Below, piece after piece: positions 1 to 8,327 of a stretch of DNA of 38,366 nucleotides. Position 1 is the first letter of the stretch. Every line of letters begins with the position of its first letter. This DNA is from an uncultured Alphaproteobacteria bacterium. GTDB taxonomy: Bacteria; Pseudomonadota; Alphaproteobacteria; Caulobacterales; Aquidulcibacteraceae. The DNA lies in contig CADEEA010000028.1 of assembly GCA_902826245.1 (NCBI GenBank), forward strand, positions 1 through 38,366. Reading direction: 5' to 3'. A program made the position numbers and the translations under genes. The notes under the pieces are model-generated. The model was not told the origin of the DNA. It made no database searches and was given only the letters and a program-made list of their open reading frames with translations.

Positions 1-1
1 T

Positions 2-4
2 CAT
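2..4 (-). CDS. Possible start codon of a gene leaving the window on the left
   Basis: Reading the minus strand leftwards, an ATG at 4..2 is preceded by a purine-rich GGCGGGAG four bases upstream, which could be a ribosome binding site. Only the first codon lies in the window, so no product can be named. The call rests on the site alone and may be chance. Confidence 0.2.
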
Positions 5-154
5 CGAACTCCCGCCTCTGTAGCGTATGGCCCTCCGGGTTCTGTTCAACGCCTCACGGTTTCGCCGGTTGTACAAGACAGACCGCGCGGGGCGCGCATT
101 GCGCGCCACCCCCACTACCCATTTGAGCTCACGCGCTATGCGCGCCCCGCTCTC

Positions 155-170
155 CCAATCTTCGGATTGG
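155..170. repeat. Small perfect hairpin with a TTCG loop
   Basis: CCAATC, a TTCG tetraloop and GATTGG form a perfect 6-bp stem in the intergenic stretch before position 251. The UUCG loop is typical of stable RNA hairpins. It has no U-tract on either side, so it may be part of a dispersed intergenic repeat rather than a terminator. Confidence 0.35.
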
Positions 171-218
171 ATGGAAATGCAAATGAACCCGGAAACGCGA
201 GTGCGTTGTCCGGCGCAA

Positions 219-260
219 GGCGCGTCCCCTTCTCCGCAAGGGAGAAGGAGTCAGCGCGCC
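219..260. terminator. Hairpin at the 3' end of the FAH-family gene
   Basis: An 8-bp perfect stem (CCTTCTCC at 228-235, GGAGAAGG at 241-248, loop GCAAG) sits within an outer GGCGCG/CGCGCC pair (219-224 and 255-260). It abuts the stop codon at 251-253 of the minus-strand gene. This could end transcription. No U-run follows, and the same kind of C/T-rich palindrome occurs as a dispersed repeat in many alphaproteobacteria. The rest of 5-250 shows no credible gene. Confidence 0.4.
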
Positions 261-940
261 ACGATTGAGAACCCCAGCTCCGCCAATCCCTCCACCCCGC
301 ATGACACCCGGTCGCCAGGCATGAGCGGCCCGACGCCCGCTGGCGTGCCGGTGAAGATCAAGTCACCGCGCTTGAGTTCCCAGGAGCGCGACAGAAACGC
401 AATGATCTCAGCCGCGCTCCAGATCGTGCTGGCGAGATCGTCGTCCTGCTTCACCGCGCCGTTGACTGACAGCCATATGCGCCCCGCATTCCTGTGGCCG
501 CAATCTCGTGTCGGCGTCAGCGCGCCAATCGGCGCTGAATTGTCGAACCCCTTGGCGGCGTCCCACGGCGCGCCGGCCTTCTTCGCCTCCGCTTGGCGGT
601 CGCGGCGGGTTAGATCCACGCCAACCGCATAGCCCCAGATGCATTCGAGCGCGGCGTGCTGGGGAATATCGACCCCACCAGTAGAGAGCGCCAGAACCAG
701 TTCAACTTCGTGGTGAAGATCGGCGGTGTCGAGGGGATAGGCGATCGCGGCGCCGCTTTCGACGATGGCGTCGGCTGGCTTGGAAAAAAACACCGGCCGC
801 TCCGCCTTCGGGTCATTGCCCATTTCGCGGACATGGTCGGCATAGTTTCGCCCAGCGCAGAAGATGCGCCGCACCGGAAATCGGGCGTCAGTTCCTACTA
901 TCGCCAGAGAGCTCTGTGGCACGGGATCGAATGTCTGCAT
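251..940 (-). CDS. Fumarylacetoacetate hydrolase family protein
   Basis: This 229-aa protein is a single FAH-fold domain, the size of short fumarylpyruvate/acylpyruvate hydrolases. These cytosolic, metal-dependent enzymes cleave C-C bonds of acylpyruvates in aromatic and amino-acid breakdown. Visible motifs: CAGRNYADH near residue 28, FFSKP (51-55), and the metal ligands in HHEVEL (E78, E80) and GVDLTRRD (D109). The C-terminal half carries the usual GDLIFTGTPAGVGP stretch. It is transcribed away from the DUF2339 gene and has no catabolic gene beside it, so its substrate cannot be inferred. Fumarylpyruvate hydrolase is the most likely activity. Confidence 0.9.
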   Translation of the reverse strand: MQTFDPVPQSSLAIVGTDARFPVRRIFCAGRNYADHVREMGNDPKAERPVFFSKPADAIVESGAAIAYPLDTADLHHEVELVLALSTGGVDIPQHAALECIWGYAVGVDLTRRDRQAEAKKAGAPWDAAKGFDNSAPIGALTPTRDCGHRNAGRIWLSVNGAVKQDDDLASTIWSAAEIIAFLSRSWELKRGDLIFTGTPAGVGPLMPGDRVSCGVEGLAELGFSIVAR

Positions 941-1061
941 CCCCCGCTTTGAGCATGCACGCGCGATTGGCGCAAACGCGGCGCGCCAATTCTCGTGGGC
1001 GGGGAAACGAAACGGCGGCTCTTGCGCTATGCCTCAGGGCGCGTGAACCTGGGACGGCGGC

Positions 1062-4000
1062 ATGGAAACCCTGATCCTATTCGGCCTGCTCGGTTGGAGC
1101 GTTTGGCAATCGGCGCGCGTCGGCGCGCTGAAGCGCGAATTGGCGACGCTGCAGAAGCGCCTCGGCCGGCTCGAGCAGGGTTCAACGCAAAAGCCGGCAA
1201 TGGCGCCAACTTTTGCCGCCGCAGCCTCTCCTGCTCCGGCCTCCACTTCGGTTGTTCCTACACCGAAGCCGGCGCCCCCGAAACCACCGCTACTGGGCGC
1301 GCAGGAACCGGATGAACCTCTTCTGCTGGACAACCCCATTCCAGCCGCGTCCAACGATGCCGATTATCCGCACCCGTCTAAACCTGCGCCTGCGCCGCGT
1401 GCGGAACCCGCGCATACTCCCACACATGCAACCAACGCCGGCAAGCCGCTTGAGAAATGGATCGCCGAAAATGGGCTTGCCTGGCTCGCCGGCGGCGCAT
1501 TGGCGCTGGGCGTTATTTTTCTCGTGGCGTTGGCGGCGCGCCAAGGTTGGCTGACTGCGCAGGTGCGCCTGGTGTTGGCGTTGGCGCTCGGCGTCGCGCT
1601 GATCGGCGCGAGCGAACGTCTGCGTCGCATCGGCATCGGGCGGCCGCCCGGCCATCCGCTCGCCGCCGCTATGTGTGCGGGCGCAGGAGTGGTCGCTTTC
1701 TATGCGGTGTCCTGGGCCGCGTATGGGCTTTACGGCCTCATCGGCTGGCCAATCGCCGCGACTCTACTTGCATTATGCGCGCTCGCGCTGATTGGCCTTG
1801 CTTTTTTGCACGGACAAGCGCTCGGCGTGCTGGCGATCGTCGCCGCATTTTTCGCCCCGCCTTTGACCAACATCGCCGTGTGGCCAGACTCGACGCTAAC
1901 GCTTTATGTCTGCGCAATTGGCGCTGCAGGCTTTGCCCTGGCGTGCGCACGGCGCTGGGCGTGGTCAGCGGCGGCGGCGCTTCTTGGACTTTATTTCTGG
2001 TTCGCAGCCTCGATTGCCGCTGACGAAGTCTGGCGCGCGCTTGCCCTTCTCTGCTTCGCCAGCGTCGGCGGGGTTGTATTGACCGCACCGGAATCCGGCG
2101 ACGAGCGCTCTGACGATTGGCGATTGGCCCAGGCTCTGGGGCCGACAATCGGCATCTGCGTCAGCAGCATCTTGTTGTTATGGACATGGCTCGCCATCGC
2201 GCCAGCGCCCGACTCGCGAATTTTTGGGCCAGCACTGGTCAGCGTCTTCCACGCAGCGCTCGCCGCCTATGCGGTGCGCGGACGCGCCGCCCACGGCGGG
2301 ATATTCGTCGTCGCCGCCGGCGCACTTGCTCTGGGCATGTGCGCCTACGCGGCCGCGCATGCGCGATTCAGTTTGACCTCCTCTGCACCCTATTCATGGG
2401 CGTTGTTCGCTGCGGCTTCCGTTGCAGCCGCCGCGCTTGGGGCAAAGCCGCACCGCGATCAGCGCGCCTTGGTTGCAGTCGCCGGCGCCGCGGCCGCAGG
2501 AATTCTGACCGCGCTCGCGGCATTCACGCGCAGCGACTGGCACGGGCTTGCGGCCTGGGGCCCGCTATTCCTAGGCGCCGCAGGATTGTTCTTTTGCGCC
2601 GCGCGGACCGGCAAGGAAGCCGCCGATCCAACCAAAGATAGGGCCACGGATGCATGGGCGGCCGCGGCGGCGGTGCTTCTGTTGCTTGGAATCGAGTCCT
2701 TATTCCGGGAACCCTGGAGCATCGTCGGTTGCGCTGGCGCAGCTTTGCTCTTAGCGGCGCTATTTGCACAACGCGGTTGGCGCGCCTGGCGGATCGCGGC
2801 CCCGAGTGCAGCAACCCTGGCGTTGGCGCACGGCTTCTCGCCTTCTATCTGGACGCAAGCGCTCGCAGACCCCGGCTCGCTTGCGCGTGGATTAGTCATA
2901 CTTGGCGCCGCGGCGACGCTTCTGTTCACCGCATCCCGCACGGCAGCGCGGCGCGACCAACGCGACGGGCCCATGGCCGAAGCGCTGTTCTCGGCTGCCG
3001 CCCTGGCGTTTATCGTCGGCGTGTTCTTGACGTTGAGCTTTTTCGCCAGCGGCGCCGGCGGCGGGGCGCCGCTCGACCCGCTGACCGCCTCGGCGTTGCG
3101 CGCGCTTACGCTGCTTGCGGCGGGCCACGTCTTGACGCCGAAGCGAGCGGCGCATGGTCCAATAGCGACCTGGCGCGCACGCGCCCTACTTGTTGGAGGG
3201 CTGGCTTGGGCGCTGTTTAACCATGGAATTGAACTCAATCCCTGGTGGGGCGATATGGCCGTGACAATCGCCGGGCCGCCGGTGTTCAACGTCCAGGCGT
3301 TGGCGTACGCGGCGCCAGCGGTGTTGGCGTTCATCGCGGCGCGGCGCGCACGCTCGCCGATGTTCACGCGTGTTTACGCAATTGCCGGCGCCATGTTGGC
3401 TGGGCTTTGGATCACTTTGGAAATTCGTCACGCATTCCAAGGCGCAACCATGAGCGGGCCCGGATTTGCGGGCCTGGAAGGCTTTGCGCACGCACTCTGG
3501 CCGCTGCTGCTTCTAGTCTTCGCGCGCAAGCAACTCCACGGCGTAGCCTCACGGGCCGCTTGGCCAATCCTGCTATGGGCCGCGTGGGGGCTTTGGCTTT
3601 CGTTCAACCCGTGGTGGGGCGCAGCGCCAGCGCAGCTTGGGCCTGGGTTGGACCAAGCGTTGGCGATTGCGGCATGCGCGGGAGCGGCTTGGCTCAGCGC
3701 ACGCGCGCCAAAAGCGCTTCAAGCGCAAGCGCCGCAGAGCTTTGCGCGGGCGGCAACGCTCGCGGGCGTGGGCCATTTGTTTGTCGGCGCCACGCTGACG
3801 GCGCGAATGGCGTATCATAGCGCCGACTTGGCCCTCGCGCCCGCTGGCGACGCTGAATTGTGGACCTATTCTGTGGTCTGGGCGCTGTTTGGGGCCGCTG
3901 CATTTTGGCTTGGCGCACGACGCACGGACGCGCTCTTGCGCTGGAGCGGGCTGATCGTCCTGTTGGCGACGACCGCTTATGTTGCGTTCCTGGCATTTAC

Positions 4001-4112
4001 GCGGCTCAGCGACATGGCGCGCGTCGGCTCACTATTGGGTCTCGCGGCAGTGCTGCTTGCGGTCACCTGGTTTGCCAGGACTGGGGCGAATGCGAAAACG
4101 GGCGCCGTCTAG
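1062..4112 (+). CDS. DUF2339 family large membrane protein
   Basis: This is a 1016-aa protein. A short N-terminal hydrophobic segment is followed by a basic, coiled-coil-like stretch (about 23-40), a long Pro/Ala-rich linker (about 45-125), and then roughly two dozen hydrophobic segments to the C-terminus. That layout and length match the DUF2339 family of inner-membrane proteins, whose function is not established. The conserved entry to the membrane region (GLAWLAGGALALGVIFLV, about 138-155) is typical. The ATG at 1062 is chosen because the hydrophobic N-terminus follows directly. Its stop codon interlocks with that of the convergent gene at 4109. Confidence 0.85.
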   Translation: METLILFGLLGWSVWQSARVGALKRELATLQKRLGRLEQGSTQKPAMAPTFAAAASPAPASTSVVPTPKPAPPKPPLLGAQEPDEPLLLDNPIPAASNDADYPHPSKPAPAPRAEPAHTPTHATNAGKPLEKWIAENGLAWLAGGALALGVIFLVALAARQGWLTAQVRLVLALALGVALIGASERLRRIGIGRPPGHPLAAAMCAGAGVVAFYAVSWAAYGLYGLIGWPIAATLLALCALALIGLAFLHGQALGVLAIVAAFFAPPLTNIAVWPDSTLTLYVCAIGAAGFALACARRWAWSAAAALLGLYFWFAASIAADEVWRALALLCFASVGGVVLTAPESGDERSDDWRLAQALGPTIGICVSSILLLWTWLAIAPAPDSRIFGPALVSVFHAALAAYAVRGRAAHGGIFVVAAGALALGMCAYAAAHARFSLTSSAPYSWALFAAASVAAAALGAKPHRDQRALVAVAGAAAAGILTALAAFTRSDWHGLAAWGPLFLGAAGLFFCAARTGKEAADPTKDRATDAWAAAAAVLLLLGIESLFREPWSIVGCAGAALLLAALFAQRGWRAWRIAAPSAATLALAHGFSPSIWTQALADPGSLARGLVILGAAATLLFTASRTAARRDQRDGPMAEALFSAAALAFIVGVFLTLSFFASGAGGGAPLDPLTASALRALTLLAAGHVLTPKRAAHGPIATWRARALLVGGLAWALFNHGIELNPWWGDMAVTIAGPPVFNVQALAYAAPAVLAFIAARRARSPMFTRVYAIAGAMLAGLWITLEIRHAFQGATMSGPGFAGLEGFAHALWPLLLLVFARKQLHGVASRAAWPILLWAAWGLWLSFNPWWGAAPAQLGPGLDQALAIAACAGAAWLSARAPKALQAQAPQSFARAATLAGVGHLFVGATLTARMAYHSADLALAPAGDAELWTYSVVWALFGAAAFWLGARRTDALLRWSGLIVLLATTAYVAFLAFTRLSDMARVGSLLGLAAVLLAVTWFARTGANAKTGAV

Positions 4113-4543
4113 CGCGGGGTCGCCGCGATCGCCGCTTCGGCACGGTCGAGCGCATCTGCCAACGCCTGGGACTCGCCATCGCGCAGCGCGCCATGCAGCA
4201 CACGAACCTGCAAGCGCCCCTCCACAGATTCCAGCACCGCGACACGACCGTCGTGTCGGATATAGAGCGGCATGGCGAGATCCATTAGCACGCGATAGTC
4301 CACCGGGCCGATAATGATGCCGGCGCGGTCGCACACGATGGCGTCAACCCGCGCCTGTCCGGGCGGACGCGCAAGCGGGGGAATGGCGGTGAGCACGGTG
4401 TAGCCGGGCGTTGGCACAAGCTCGGCCTGCTGATCGCCCTCCCCCAGGACAAAAACCCCACACGCCTCTTGCTGGGCATGCGCCGGCGAGGGAGCGAACA
4501 GAGCCACGGCCATCAGGGCCATACCGAGCGGGGACTTTCGCAT
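4109..4543 (-). CDS. Small secreted protein of unknown function
   Basis: A 144-aa protein with a clear N-terminal signal peptide: basic MRK, a hydrophobic core rich in Ala/Leu, and an AHA-type signal peptidase site before QQEAC (about residue 23). The mature part holds two cysteines (about 28 and 71), which could form a disulfide in the periplasm. I do not recognise a family. It ends tail-to-tail with the DUF2339 gene, sharing the four bases CTAG. A downstream gene in the same direction is absent, so context says nothing about function. Confidence 0.65.
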   Translation of the reverse strand: MRKSPLGMALMAVALFAPSPAHAQQEACGVFVLGEGDQQAELVPTPGYTVLTAIPPLARPPGQARVDAIVCDRAGIIIGPVDYRVLMDLAMPLYIRHDGRVAVLESVEGRLQVRVLHGALRDGESQALADALDRAEAAIAATPR

Positions 4544-4650
4544 CGCACCACCTCATGCCGCCGAGCGTACCGCCGGGCGATCCCCATTAGCGCGCCGAGT
4601 CACGTCCCGCCACAGCGCGTCGCCGCTGTCGCGCACTTTCGAAACCCAAT

Positions 4651-5127
4651 TTAGGCCGCCGCCGCGGGCCTCGCGCCGTCGCGCGCAAACGCCTCCATCA
4701 GCGCGCCGTAATCCTCCGGCGGCGGCCAGCCCGGGTATGAGCGCGCAGCGCCGGTGACGACGCCAGGTAATCTCTTGGCCGTCATCATGTCCACGAACGG
4801 GGCGACCCAACTCGCATCGTCCAGCATGGTCGGGCGGAAATTGACCATGCCGGGCATCATGTCGCCGGTTGTGAAGAGCCAGCTCTTGCAGTGCGCGCAA
4901 TAATGATGGCGGCTCTCGGGACGGTGCTCGCCGCCGAGCACGGTTTCACCCTCCAGCACTTCAAAGCCGGATTCCGGCAACATCAGCGACAGCGAGTACG
5001 GTCCGCTGGTGAGTTTCTGGCAGCCGGTGCAATGACACGCGGCCGACATGAGCGGCGGCGCGGTAACGCGCATCTTCACGCGCCCGCAGAGGCAGGAGGC
5101 GGACCAGGGGATGGACCAGGAGGTCAT
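4651..5127 (-). CDS. GFA family (glutathione-dependent formaldehyde-activating-like) zinc protein
   Basis: 158 aa. It contains the family's zinc-binding cysteines: CLC (C12, C14), CHCTGC (C31, C33, C36) and CAHC (C77, C80). The GFA fold is named for an enzyme proposed to join formaldehyde and glutathione, but most members are uncharacterised. frmA lies 0.75 kb away on the same strand, which supports a formaldehyde link, though one plus-strand gene separates them. The start chosen is the ATG at 5127, with GAGAAG seven bases upstream. An in-frame ATG at 5142 would add five residues. Confidence 0.85.
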   Translation of the reverse strand: MTSWSIPWSASCLCGRVKMRVTAPPLMSAACHCTGCQKLTSGPYSLSLMLPESGFEVLEGETVLGGEHRPESRHHYCAHCKSWLFTTGDMMPGMVNFRPTMLDDASWVAPFVDMMTAKRLPGVVTGAARSYPGWPPPEDYGALMEAFARDGARPAAAA

Positions 5128-5187
5128 GGGGTCACTTCTCATTTCCTTCGTATTACAATCCGTACTCGAATCAAAAAGGCTCCGCCT

Positions 5188-5853
5188 ATGACCGCGTCAA
5201 CCTTCAGCTTTTTCAGCTTCGCCCTATCAATGATAGCGGTGGGCATATCCGCCTTCACACTTTGGTGGACAAGCTTTCGGCGTGGCACAATCAGGATGAC
5301 GCAGCCCGCAACGATCTTCTTTGGTCCAGACGAAAATGGATCGCCGAAGGTCTACCTGCGAAGCCTGTTGTACTCCACTTCAAAGCGCGGCCAACTCGTT
5401 GAGCATATGTATGTAACGCTGCTTCGTGCCGAAACACGTCAAACTTTCAATATTTGGGTCTACGGTGACCGTGACCTGGCTCGCGGAAGCGGGTTGTTTG
5501 TTGGCGAAAATGGACTGACTGCCAATCACCACTTTCTCCTCCCCCCTCAGGAATCCGGTTTCCAGTTCCGCCCAGGCGAATACGCGCTTGAAGTGCATAC
5601 ACGCAGAGTCGGCGATCGGGCGAGTCACGTTCTCGCAAAAGCCAACCTGACAATTACTGAGCAGGAATCCACTCAAGTCACATCTGGCAGCGGCGGTGTC
5701 TATTTTGATTGGGGTCCCGAATCCGGACGGTATCACCCTCATTTAGGAAAAAGGGCTGTTGCGGCCAAGAAATACAGCGACGCAGACGTTGCTGCCATGA
5801 TCAAAGCAATGACGGAAGCCATCAGCGGGACGCTGAAGGGCGAGCCGAACTAA
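5188..5853 (+). CDS. Membrane-anchored protein of unknown function
   Basis: A 221-aa protein with one N-terminal transmembrane segment (about residues 5-27), then a predicted beta-rich soluble domain of about 130 residues and a C-terminal helix containing DADVAAMIKAMTEAI. No family recognised. The reading frame stays open upstream to 4891, but that part lies antisense to the GFA gene and has a composition unlike a protein. The ATG at 5188, with AAAAGG upstream, fits the hydrophobic start. Codon use is less GC-rich than the neighbours, hinting at recent acquisition. It sits between the GFA gene and frmA on the opposite strand. Confidence 0.65.
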   Translation: MTASTFSFFSFALSMIAVGISAFTLWWTSFRRGTIRMTQPATIFFGPDENGSPKVYLRSLLYSTSKRGQLVEHMYVTLLRAETRQTFNIWVYGDRDLARGSGLFVGENGLTANHHFLLPPQESGFQFRPGEYALEVHTRRVGDRASHVLAKANLTITEQESTQVTSGSGGVYFDWGPESGRYHPHLGKRAVAAKKYSDADVAAMIKAMTEAISGTLKGEPN

Positions 5854-5871
5854 GGTGCGCTCCGAGCGGCA

Positions 5872-6981
5872 CTAATACACCACCACGCTCCGAATGCTCT
5901 CGCCCCGATGCATCAAATCAAACGCCTCGTTGATCCGTTCCAGCGGCAGCGTGTGGGTGATCATTGGGTCGATCTGGATTTTGCCGTCCATGTACCAATC
6001 GACGACGCGCGGCACATCGGTGCGCCCGCGCGCGCCGCCAAACGCCGTGCCCTTCCAGACGCGGCCCGTCACCAGCTGGAACGGCCGCGTCGCGATTTCC
6101 TTGCCCGCTTCGGCGACGCCGATAATGATGCTCTCGCCCCAGCCGCGATGGCAGGCTTCAAGCGCTTGCCGCATCACTTGGGTGTTGCCGGTGCAGTCGA
6201 ACGTGTAATCGGCGCCGCCGCCGGTGAGTTCAACGAGGTGCGCGACTAGGTCACCTGACACGTCCTTCGGATTGACGAAATGCGTCATGCCGAACTTACG
6301 GCCCCATTCCTCGCGCGCGGGATTGATGTCAACGCCGATGATCATATTAGCGCCGACAAGCTTTGCGCCTTGCACGACATTAAGGCCGATACCGCCGAGC
6401 CCGAACACGATCACGTTGGCGCCCGGCTCTACTTTTGCGGTGTTGGTCACGGCCCCTACCCCGGTAGTGACGCCGCAGCCGATGTAGCAAGCCTTGTCGA
6501 ACGGCGCGTCCTTGCGGATTTTCGCCAGCGCGATTTCCGGCAGCACGGTGAAATTCGAAAACGTCGAGCAGCCCATATAGTGCGCGACAGGTTTGCCTTT
6601 GTAGCTGAAGCGCGAGGTGCCATCCGGCATCTGGCCTTTGCCTTGCGTGGCGCGGATGGCGGTGCAGAGATTGGTCTTGCGGCTCAAGCAGCTTTTGCAC
6701 TGCCGGCATTCCGGCGTGTAGAGCGGGATGACGTGGTCGCCGACCGCGACGCTCGCAACGCCCGCGCCCACTTCGCGCACAATCCCCGCGCCTTCATGGC
6801 CAAGCACGCTCGGGAAAATGCCTTCGCTGTCGAGCCCGTCCAAAGTGTAAGCGTCGGTGTGGCAGATGCCGGTGGCCTTGATCTCGACCAGCACCTCGCC
6901 GGCCTTCGGCCCTTCGAGGTCAAGTTCGACGATTTCCAACGGCTTCTTGGCTTCGAACGCGACAGCGGCTCGAGTTTTCAT
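5872..6981 (-). CDS. frmA: S-(hydroxymethyl)glutathione dehydrogenase (class III alcohol dehydrogenase)
   Basis: A 369-aa zinc-dependent medium-chain dehydrogenase of full length. It oxidises S-hydroxymethylglutathione, formed from formaldehyde and glutathione, to S-formylglutathione with NAD+, and also reduces S-nitrosoglutathione. Catalytic zinc ligands are C40, H62 and C169. The structural zinc site is C92, C95, C98 and C106. The NAD-binding Rossmann motif GLGGIG is at 194-199. No S-formylglutathione hydrolase (frmB) or FrmR-type repressor is next to it. Its ribosome binding site lies in one arm of a 9-bp hairpin (6992-7014), which may affect expression. Confidence 0.96.
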   Translation of the reverse strand: MKTRAAVAFEAKKPLEIVELDLEGPKAGEVLVEIKATGICHTDAYTLDGLDSEGIFPSVLGHEGAGIVREVGAGVASVAVGDHVIPLYTPECRQCKSCLSRKTNLCTAIRATQGKGQMPDGTSRFSYKGKPVAHYMGCSTFSNFTVLPEIALAKIRKDAPFDKACYIGCGVTTGVGAVTNTAKVEPGANVIVFGLGGIGLNVVQGAKLVGANMIIGVDINPAREEWGRKFGMTHFVNPKDVSGDLVAHLVELTGGGADYTFDCTGNTQVMRQALEACHRGWGESIIIGVAEAGKEIATRPFQLVTGRVWKGTAFGGARGRTDVPRVVDWYMDGKIQIDPMITHTLPLERINEAFDLMHRGESIRSVVVY

Positions 6982-6991
6982 GCGCCCTGCT

Positions 6992-7014
6992 CCTCCCGGC
7001 TTGTGGCCGGGAGG
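6992..7014 (-). promoter_or_regulatory. Leader hairpin covering the frmA ribosome binding site
   Basis: A 9-bp perfect stem (6992-7000 with 7006-7014, loop of five) lies 10 bases upstream of the frmA start. On the minus strand the 3' arm contains GGGAGG, the best Shine-Dalgarno match. It could be a translational control hairpin or the end of the upstream Phd-like gene's transcript. No U-tract follows it, which weakens the terminator reading. Confidence 0.4.
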
Positions 7015-7041
7015 CTTATAGCGCTTCGGCGGCCGGCGCCG

Positions 7042-7419
7042 CTATTTTCTGCTGGCGGTCTTGGCCTTGCCGCGCCGCACGACCCGCTTTTTCTTCACCG
7101 CCTTACGCGCGGCCGCCACGGGCGCGCGCGGCTGGCGCTCGGGTTTTTGCGGGGACGCGCCCGCCTGTAGGAAAAGCCGCGCCATGCGCTCGATCTTGTC
7201 ACGGACCCCGGCCTCGACGCTGTTACCGCGCCCGGCCAGCATCAGCACCGCTTCGACCGGCACCAGGGCCGCCACCGCTTGTGAGTAACGATCGAAACCG
7301 ATGACGGTTTTCTCTTTTTGTACAGTCTGCAGCGCAGCGGCGAAGTTCGCCCTGCCCTGCGATGTCGAGACCGTGCGCCGCTTGGCGCTGCCGCCTACCG
7401 CACTCTTGCTCAGTTTCAT
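7042..7419 (-). CDS. Phd/YefM-like antitoxin-fold protein with a basic tail
   Basis: 125 aa. Residues about 16-60 resemble the Phd/YefM antitoxin fold (pattern STSQGRANFAAAL then a beta stretch ending AALVPVEAVLML). Such domains dimerise, bind operator DNA and neutralise a toxin through the C-terminus. Here the C-terminus is instead a Lys/Arg/Ala-rich tail (about 95-125) resembling histone H1-like tails. No RelE, Doc or PIN toxin is adjacent. It could be a solitary DNA-binding protein. It lies 60 nt upstream of frmA on the same strand, so it may be co-transcribed. The family match is by eye. Confidence 0.55.
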   Translation of the reverse strand: MKLSKSAVGGSAKRRTVSTSQGRANFAAALQTVQKEKTVIGFDRYSQAVAALVPVEAVLMLAGRGNSVEAGVRDKIERMARLFLQAGASPQKPERQPRAPVAAARKAVKKKRVVRRGKAKTASRK

Positions 7420-7735
7420 GTCAACAAACGCTCGCTTTCTTCCGGCCCTCGCCTGTCAGGAGACATCCCAAACGAGGCAAAACTGGGCCCAACAAATACT
7501 TGTCAACAGAAGCAGGGCTTCCGTGGGGAGTTGAACTGCTTTCATCGGTAAGGCGTATTTGCTTAAGCTTTATTAACGCGTGGGGGGCTTGGTCCGCCGG
7601 CTTGTACAAATCGGCGTGGGAGGTCGCCGCTGGTACAACTTGGGGAACGCCGATCGTACGGCGCCTAGAATGTTGACCCGATCTCGGCGCCAGAATCATC
7701 CGGCCCGGCGACGCCTCGCCGGGCCGGGGATTTAC
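7420..7735. other. Gene-free interval between two minus-strand genes
   Basis: No convincing gene is present; small open frames lack protein-like composition. It includes an AT-rich patch around 7545-7577 with two TTAA half-sites six bases apart (7563-7566 and 7573-7576), which may hold the promoter of the Phd-like gene. A strong hairpin (7700-7727) sits at its right end. Confidence 0.5.
7700..7727 (-). terminator. Strong GC hairpin downstream of the 100-aa gene
   Basis: A perfect 12-bp stem (7700-7711 with 7716-7727) with a CGCC loop lies 8 bases past the stop codon of the minus-strand gene ending at 7736. The stem is nearly all G/C. A clear U-run is missing, as is common for GC-rich bacteria. 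Confidence 0.6.
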
Positions 7736-8038
7736 CTATGAGCGGCGTTCTTTCGCGCTCTCTTTGGTCACCTTCAGCACCCAGATCTTCTCCTCGTCGT
7801 CGTATTCCAGCAGGAACTCAAAATCGAACAACTCAAACGGGATGATGTTGGCTTTGCCGCTTGGCCCGTCGCCGAAAACCGCGAACTGGTTGATCAAGTG
7901 CTCACAATGGACTTCGATCTCTTCCCGGCATTTCTTTTCGATTTTTCGCATCTGCCCTGTGCGGAACTCCTTGTTGTTGATTAGCGCTTCATACCTCGGT
8001 CCGTACTTCAGTAATGGCCGTCGTTTCTTTCGCCTCAT
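7736..8038 (-). CDS. Small charged protein of unknown function
   Basis: A 100-aa protein, strongly basic at the N-terminus (MRRKKRR) and acidic in the C-terminal third (LLEYDDEEKIWVLKV). No signal peptide or membrane segment, so probably cytosolic. It has two cysteines, at about 37 and 45. I recognise no family. Its codons are more AT-rich than the flanking genes, which with the isolated position suggests horizontal acquisition. A strong hairpin follows its stop codon, supporting a real transcription unit. Confidence 0.55.
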   Translation of the reverse strand: MRRKKRRPLLKYGPRYEALINNKEFRTGQMRKIEKKCREEIEVHCEHLINQFAVFGDGPSGKANIIPFELFDFEFLLEYDDEEKIWVLKVTKESAKERRS

Positions 8039-8327
8039 CCCCGCTCATCCTCAATTCTGGAAAATGGTGCAGTCGAGTGTCGCGGAAAGCGTCACATGAG
8101 CGTGACGAAATCGTCAAGCCTGTGCCTTTTGTAGAACTACATCCGCGCAACGCGCAGAATTCGGTGGGTGTTAAGTTGACGCGGGCGCGGCGCTTTGCAT
8201 CACCGCGAGAACGAAGTGAAACCGCTCGCCGGAACTTCGGCTTTTCCGCTGCAAATAGCGGGTTTTACCAATTTTGCGCGTAATGAGAATTACTCAGCAC
8301 AGCGACTGCCAAAAGCTTGTTGCGCGC

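Noticed and set aside
1..90. Possible tRNA on the minus strand (GAGTTCGA resembles a T-loop)
   Set aside because: No anticodon stem, correct loop or acceptor pairing could be built in either class I or class II layout.
27..632. Long plus-strand open frame over the window start and the FAH gene
   Set aside because: It is antisense to a clear FAH-family gene, and its translation has no domain-like composition.
2459..3367. 302-aa minus-strand open frame inside the DUF2339 gene
   Set aside because: Antisense shadow of a GC-rich gene; Ala/Arg/Ser-rich translation without recognisable structure.
4891..5187. Upstream extension of the unknown membrane gene
   Set aside because: It overlaps the GFA gene antisense and lacks protein-like composition; ATG 5188 begins directly with a membrane helix.
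6280..7170. 296-aa plus-strand open frame opposite frmA
   Set aside because: frmA is certain on the other strand with all its zinc ligands; this frame is an artefact of GC bias.
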